Shown piece by piece: positions 59,708-64,000 of a DNA stretch of 64,000 bases. The stretch covers positions 1 to 64,000 of the forward strand of contig CAMAWH010000011.1 in NCBI GenBank assembly GCA_945861635.1. Direction: 5' to 3'. Source of the stretch: Klebsiella pneumoniae (GTDB lineage Bacteria > Myxococcota_A > UBA796 > SXON01). The notes below the pieces were generated by a model that did no database searches, was not told the origin of the DNA, and saw only the letters and a program-made list of their open reading frames with translations. How positions within the stretch are numbered: position 1 is the stretch's first letter; each line of letters begins with the position of its first letter. The translations under genes were made by a program, and so were the position numbers.

Positions 59708-60427
59708 GTGACCTTCCTCCTCTCGCTCTACTTTTTCGTTGCGCCGCCGGCGTTTGCCTTGCCCGCGGCAATGACCGCGGAGGAAACGTACAATCTGGGG
59801 CAGAAGCGGCTGAAAGCGGGACTCTACGTGAAGGCGCTGGAGCAGTTCAATCGCGTTCGCACCTACTTCCGCGATGATCCGTTTGCGCTGAAGGCTGAAC
59901 TCGCGATTGCCGACATCCACTACAAGAAGCAGGAATGGGATGCCGCGCGCATCTCCTACGAAGACTTCATGCGGGCCCACCCTCGCTATCCGGAGCTCGA
60001 CTACGTCGTGTATCAGCTGGGGTTGACGGTGTACAAGAAGGCACCGATGCGGGCGGCACGAGACCAGACGTGGACGAAGCAGGCCGTGAATACCTGGGCG
60101 GGCTTCAGCGCCCGCTTTCCGGAGAGCACGCACGCGGCGGAGGCGGAGTCCATGCTCGGCAAGGCGCGGGCGCGGCTGGCGCGAAAGGAAGTCATCGTGG
60201 CGCGGTTCTACCAGCGTCGTAAGGCGTGGAATGCTGTGGTGCGGCGGATCGAGCCGATGCTGACGACCTATCCGGAGTCTCCCGATCGAGCGGAAGCGCT
60301 TGCGTTGTTAAGCGTTGCCTACACGGGAGAGGGGAAGACCGACCAGGCGAGGGCCGCGGAGGACAAGCTGGCGTCAGAGTTTCCCGGCAGTATTGCGCTG
60401 CGGAGGCTGAAGCTTCTGAAGCGGTAG
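59708..60427 (+). CDS. BamD-like TPR protein lacking a lipobox
   Basis: The 239-residue product has the TPR layout of BamD (YfiO), the helical lipoprotein of the outer-membrane beta-barrel assembly complex. It has EETYNLGQKRLKAGLYVKALEQFNRVRTYFRDDPFALKAELAIADIHYKKQEWDAARISYEDFMRAHPRYPELDYVVYQLGL-type repeats (about 22-105) and SARFPESTHAAEAESMLGKAR. BamD normally has a lipidated Cys; here the signal VTFLLSLYFFVAPPAFALP has no Cys, and a signal-peptidase I site (AFA) is more likely. Start choice is open: GTG 59708, or ATG 59666 giving a longer N-terminus. A YbgF-like or other TPR export protein is an alternative. Confidence 0.75.
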   Translation: MTFLLSLYFFVAPPAFALPAAMTAEETYNLGQKRLKAGLYVKALEQFNRVRTYFRDDPFALKAELAIADIHYKKQEWDAARISYEDFMRAHPRYPELDYVVYQLGLTVYKKAPMRAARDQTWTKQAVNTWAGFSARFPESTHAAEAESMLGKARARLARKEVIVARFYQRRKAWNAVVRRIEPMLTTYPESPDRAEALALLSVAYTGEGKTDQARAAEDKLASEFPGSIALRRLKLLKR

Positions 60428-60459
60428 GGCGGCGGCGCGGAAGCGGCGCGCCCGCTCGC

Positions 60460-61224
60460 CTAGATCACCAACCCCCCGTCTACATCGATGCACCGTCCCG
60501 TAAAGTAGTCATTCTCGATGATGAACTTGACGGCCAAAAACATTTCGTCGGGAGCGCCAATGCGCTTGAGCGGAACGGGCTGCACCATCTTTTCGAGGGC
60601 GTCCGGACGCATGCCCTCGAGGATTGGCGTCATCGTGAACCCAGGGGCGATGGCGCCGGTGCGGATTCCGTAGCGCGCCAGTTCCGCGCCCCACAGTTTG
60701 GTGTCAGCCACAATCGCCGCTTTCGCCGCCGAGTAGTTACCCTGACCCATGTTGCCATGACGCGAAATCGAGCTGATGGAGATCACGACAGCCGGCTTCG
60801 TGCCACTTTGGAGCGCCGCTGCCGCGAATTCGCGCGTGCAGAGGAAAACGCCGGTCAAATTGACGTCGATGACCGCCTGCCAGGAGGCGAGGGACATCTT
60901 CTGTAGTTTGCCCTCTTTGTCGAACTTGACGAGCATGCCGTCGCGAATGATGCCGGCGTTGTTCACCAGTCCGTTCAGCGGCCCAAACTCCGCCGTGGCG
61001 TCACGAACGAGGGCGATCACGTCGTCTTCCTTGGCAACATTCGCAAGGAATCCCTTTACCTTTCCGGGCAGGCCCGCCGCCTCGGATTCCACCGCCGCGA
61101 TTCCGTCTGCGCCGAGGTCGCAGAACGCGACGTTGGCCCCGAGCCGCGCGAGGTTCAGCGTGAAGTTGCGACCCATGCCGGAGGCGCCGCCGGTGACGAG
61201 GATGTTCATGCCGAGAATTTGCAT
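60460..61224 (-). CDS. FabG-like SDR oxidoreductase
   Basis: The 254-residue protein is a classical SDR: cofactor motif VTGGASGMGRNF (about 10-21), NNAGIIRDGML (about 93-103), catalytic Ser region SISSISRHGNMGQGNYSAAK with Tyr and Lys (about 153-172), and APGFTMTPILEGM. The C-terminal FIIENDYFTGRCIDVDGGLVI is the usual SDR end. The closest match is 3-oxoacyl-ACP reductase (FabG) or an acetoacetyl-CoA reductase type enzyme, using NADPH or NADH. No fatty-acid synthesis genes are next to it, so the substrate is not settled. It is convergent with the BamD-like gene and sits on the same strand as alaS. Confidence 0.88.
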   Translation of the reverse strand: MQILGMNILVTGGASGMGRNFTLNLARLGANVAFCDLGADGIAAVESEAAGLPGKVKGFLANVAKEDDVIALVRDATAEFGPLNGLVNNAGIIRDGMLVKFDKEGKLQKMSLASWQAVIDVNLTGVFLCTREFAAAALQSGTKPAVVISISSISRHGNMGQGNYSAAKAAIVADTKLWGAELARYGIRTGAIAPGFTMTPILEGMRPDALEKMVQPVPLKRIGAPDEMFLAVKFIIENDYFTGRCIDVDGGLVI

Positions 61225-61309
61225 ACGGGCGCTCCGGAAGGGGCGCGCCCGCTAACCGGCGGCGGCGGGCCGGGCGAGGCAATCGGCTCGTCGTCGGCTG
61301 CGTGGGTGT

Positions 61310-63937
61310 CTACTCCGGGAGCAGGTCTGGAACCGCGGCAAGCATGGCGGGCACTGCGTCGGGAAGTGTGCCCCCCGCCTGCGCCAGATCCGGCTTTCCG
61401 CCGCCCTTACCGCCGACCATGGCGGAGAGCGCGCCGATGAGTTTGCCGGCGTCATAGCGCGTTCCGGCGAGATCCTTGGACACGGCGGCGAGCAATCGAA
61501 CGTTTGCGCCGGTCCGCGACGCGAGCACGATCACACAGCTACCAAGCTGATCACGGAGGCGATCAGCCTCGTCTCGCATGGCGGCAGGGTCGCCGGGGAA
61601 TTCGACGGCGAGGAGCTTGATGCCATGGTGATCGATCGCGCGATCGCGGAGGTCGCCGGTCGCAGCGCGCGAGGCTTCCCGTCGGGCGGCCTCCACCTCT
61701 TTTACCAAGCGTGCACGGTCGTCGAGAAGGCGTCTGAGCGCCTCCAACACCTTGTCCGGCGACGTCCTCAACTCAGCGGCAGCGAGCCGGGTATTCGCCT
61801 CCATCTCGCGTACCCACGCCTGTGCTCCCAAACCGGTTTGCGCTTCGATGCGACGGACGCCGGCTGCTATGCCGCCTTCACTGGTGATCTTGAACAGGCC
61901 GATGTCGCCGCTGCGGCGCGCGTGCGTACCGCCGCACAGTTCCTTTGAGAAACCGGCAACGTTGACGACGCGAACGACGTCTCCGTATTTCTCTCCGAAA
62001 AGCGCCGTGGCGCCTTCTGCGCGTGCCGCGTCAATGTCACTGACACGTGTTTCAACCGCGTTGTTTGCGAGGATCTCGCGCTGCACGATGTCCTCGACGC
62101 TGCGGAGTTCGTCCACGGAAAGCGCTTTGTGGTGGGAGAAGTCGAAGCGAAGCCGCTCGGGCCCCACGAGCGACCCCTTTTGCATGACGTGGCTACCAAG
62201 CACCGCTTTCAACGCCGCATGCAGGAGGTGCGTGCACGTGTGGTTCAGTCGCGTTCGGCCCCGTCGGGCGGCGTCGACGCTGAGCGTCGCCTCGGTGCCC
62301 ACCCGCAGCGTTCCGGACGTCACCTGAACGTGGTGAACGTGAAGGTCTCCTGAGGGTTTCGTGGTGTCGAGCACCGCCGCGCTTCCGCCTGGCCACGTGA
62401 TGGTTCCCGTGTCGCCGACCTGGCCGCCGCTCTCGGCGTAGAACGGCGTCCGACCGGCAACGATCTCCCCTTTCTCACCCGGCAGAAGCGCCGTGACCGA
62501 CGCCCCCTCACTTACGATGGCGTGCACGGTGCCGGCGTCCTGATCGCGATCGTACCCGCTGAACGTCGAGGGGATGGTGTGAGCAAGGCCCTGCCATACG
62601 GCGGCGACGCTGGTTTCTCCCGACCCTTTCCACGCGGCGCGTCCGCGCGCCCGCTGCTCGGCCCGGAGGCGTTCAAAACCCACCTCGTCCACACCAATCC
62701 CGCGCTCGGCCGCGATCAATTGGGTCAGGTCGATGGGGAACCCGAACGTGTCGGCCAGAACGAACGCCACCTCACCGGAGATGATGCCGGGCCTCTTGTC
62801 GAACTCCCGTTCAAGGAGGACAAGCCCGCGGTCCAGGGTCGCAGAAAATCGCTCCTCCTCGACCCGGACGACGTCAAGGATGAACTCCCCGCGCTCGATC
62901 AACTCCGGATATGCCGCGCCGAAGTGTTCGATGACGGTGGCCACGGTGTGACATAGAAATGGACCTTTGAGGCCGAGCGTTACGCCGTACCGAATGCCCC
63001 GGCGCATGATGCGGCGAAGGACATAGCCGCGCTCCTCATTGGACGGCATCACACCGTCCCCGATCAGAAATGCCGCCGCGCGAGAATGGTCGGCGATGAC
63101 GCGTAACGCTATTTCGACATCGCGATCTTCGGCGTGCCCCCGCGAATCGACCGGCACTCCGGCGAGCGCTGCGGCGCGAAGCATGATCGGCGTGAAAAGG
63201 TCGGTATCGTAGTTGGCGTACACGCCCTGGACGCAGGCCGCGACACGCTCCAAGCCCGCGCCGGTGTCGATGCTCGGGCGGGGCAGAGGCGTAAGCGTTC
63301 CGTCGGCGCTCCGATCGAACTGCATGAAAACGAGGTTCCAAATCTCGATGTACCGCCCGTCTCCGAACGCCGGACCGCGTACGTCGTCACTGATCGCGGG
63401 GCCGTGGTCGTAGTGGATTTCGGTGCACGGTCCGCACGGGCCTGTGTCGCCCATCGACCAGAAATTTTCGTCCTCCCCGAGTTTTTGAATGCGGGCTTCG
63501 GGAACACCGATTTGATCCCGCCAGATCGCGAACGCTTCGTCGTCCTGATCGTACACAGTTACCCAGAGGCGCGCGGCGTCCAGACCGATTTCGATGGTCA
63601 AAAACTCCCAAGCAAATTGGATCGCCTCAACCTTGAAGTAGTCGCCGAACGAGAAGTTCCCGAGCATCTCGAAGAAGGTGTGGTGGCGCGGGGTGTGGCC
63701 CACATTCTCAAGGTCATTGTGCTTGCCGCTTACCCGGAGGCACTTCTGCACGGTGGTAGCACGCTTGTAGGGGCGGATGTCAGTGCCGACGAAGACGTCC
63801 TTGAACTGCACCATGCCGGCGTTCGTGAAGAACAGGGTCGGGTCGTTCTGCGGGACAAGCGCACTCGAACGCACGATTTCGTGCTGGTGACGCTGGAAGT
63901 AGGCGAGGAAGCGGGCGCGAAGTTCGGCGGAGGTCAT
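61310..63937 (-). CDS. alaS: Alanyl-tRNA synthetase
   Basis: The 875-residue enzyme is complete and of normal length. Class II motif 1 region FFTNAGMVQFKDVFVG, motif 2 RATTVQKCLRVSGKHNDLENVG, HHTFFEMLGNFSFGDYFK and motif 3 region ADHSRAAAFLIGDGVMPSNEERGYVLRRI are present. The editing domain has HTCTHLLHAALKAVLG (His-x-x-x-His) and the paired Cys-x-x-x-His CGGTHARRSGDIG; the C-terminal domain ends in GGKGGGKPDLAQAGG. It attaches alanine to tRNA(Ala) and clears serine and glycine mischarging. It is upstream of the SDR on the minus strand, 85 bases apart. Confidence 0.97.
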   Translation of the reverse strand: MTSAELRARFLAYFQRHQHEIVRSSALVPQNDPTLFFTNAGMVQFKDVFVGTDIRPYKRATTVQKCLRVSGKHNDLENVGHTPRHHTFFEMLGNFSFGDYFKVEAIQFAWEFLTIEIGLDAARLWVTVYDQDDEAFAIWRDQIGVPEARIQKLGEDENFWSMGDTGPCGPCTEIHYDHGPAISDDVRGPAFGDGRYIEIWNLVFMQFDRSADGTLTPLPRPSIDTGAGLERVAACVQGVYANYDTDLFTPIMLRAAALAGVPVDSRGHAEDRDVEIALRVIADHSRAAAFLIGDGVMPSNEERGYVLRRIMRRGIRYGVTLGLKGPFLCHTVATVIEHFGAAYPELIERGEFILDVVRVEEERFSATLDRGLVLLEREFDKRPGIISGEVAFVLADTFGFPIDLTQLIAAERGIGVDEVGFERLRAEQRARGRAAWKGSGETSVAAVWQGLAHTIPSTFSGYDRDQDAGTVHAIVSEGASVTALLPGEKGEIVAGRTPFYAESGGQVGDTGTITWPGGSAAVLDTTKPSGDLHVHHVQVTSGTLRVGTEATLSVDAARRGRTRLNHTCTHLLHAALKAVLGSHVMQKGSLVGPERLRFDFSHHKALSVDELRSVEDIVQREILANNAVETRVSDIDAARAEGATALFGEKYGDVVRVVNVAGFSKELCGGTHARRSGDIGLFKITSEGGIAAGVRRIEAQTGLGAQAWVREMEANTRLAAAELRTSPDKVLEALRRLLDDRARLVKEVEAARREASRAATGDLRDRAIDHHGIKLLAVEFPGDPAAMRDEADRLRDQLGSCVIVLASRTGANVRLLAAVSKDLAGTRYDAGKLIGALSAMVGGKGGGKPDLAQAGGTLPDAVPAMLAAVPDLLPE

Positions 63938-63950
63938 GGCGCCGGCGGTC

Positions 63951-64000
63951 TAACCGATCTGGCCGACGGCCGGCCCCGTGCCGTCGTCAGTCGTCATCGG
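63951..64000 (-). CDS. Possible 3' end of a gene entering from the right edge
   Basis: On the minus strand the frame ending at TAG (63953-63951) stays open to the edge and would encode the last 16 residues PMTTDDGTGPAVGQIG. Its stop is 13 bases before the alaS start, as expected for a preceding gene in the same operon. The piece is too short to name. In many bacteria recA or recX lies just before alaS, but nothing here shows that. Confidence 0.3.

Noticed and set aside
60428-60459. GC-rich inverted repeat between the BamD-like gene and the SDR as a bidirectional terminator.
   Set aside because: Stems are short and imperfect and there is no T-tract on either strand.

Overview
The window is GC-rich and almost fully coding, with short intergenic gaps (none over 300 bases) and many ATGA or TGATG stop/start overlaps. 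Several features point to a Myxococcota or related deltaproteobacterial-type bacterium: three FG-GAP lipoproteins with MopE-like D-x-D-G-D-G/DCDD metal-binding motifs, a MXAN_6640-type protein with a MYXO-CTERM-like tail, a TolQ-R-R cluster, a long single type II secretion operon ending in gspN, and ferritin-like proteins of the type common in myxobacteria. The assignment is inference from gene content only.

Layout. 1-220 holds three stacked hairpins, the last a terminator. 221-4196 encodes an exported protein and two tandem FG-GAP lipoproteins. 4264-6781 is an envelope redox operon: a VKOR-DsbA fusion, a cysteine-rich OmpA-like protein and a TlpA-like lipoprotein. 6806-10968 carries an outer-membrane-type protein, Glu-Q tRNA(Asp) synthetase and a DprE2/DprE1-like pair. 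10975-16570 has an omega-amidase/aminotransferase pair, a lone cyclase-homology protein, a CFA-type methyltransferase, an UPF1-like helicase and a DCC oxidoreductase. 16638-18401 is exbD-exbD-tolQ with a clear terminator. 18697-24019 has an unknown lipoprotein, the group rlmI-type / M14-type hydrolase / rsmI, and pncB. 24054-26614 is a cyclic-nucleotide module (cyclase plus two cNMP-binding proteins), divergent from the type II secretion operon gspC-N (26892-40769).

40809-47370 has a multidomain protein with a degenerate receiver, pabB, thiE, a LysM lytic transglycosylase and moeA. 47447-54155 has a third FG-GAP lipoprotein, a pseudo-metalloprotease, a ferritin-like membrane protein, mobA and a membrane histidine kinase. 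54189-57343 has selA, a J-like/HTH_25 protein and an RluD-type pseudouridine synthase. 57349-59331 is a tandem pair of paralogous lipoproteins, one with an Asp-Ser repeat. 59413-63937 has a DUF1844 protein, a BamD-like protein without a lipobox, an SDR and alaS. A few codons of a further minus-strand gene may enter from the right edge.

The main theme is the cell envelope: type II secretion, Tol, disulfide formation, outer-membrane assembly, murein turnover and many lipoproteins. The most interesting points are the cyclase/cNMP module facing the secretion operon across a spacer with 40-bp-phased repeats, the VKOR-DsbA operon with a likely disulfide-rich client, and a set of proteins that kept a family fold but lost its key residues. 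I found no complete system that I can call undescribed. No tRNA, rRNA, CRISPR array, insertion sequence or phage gene was seen.
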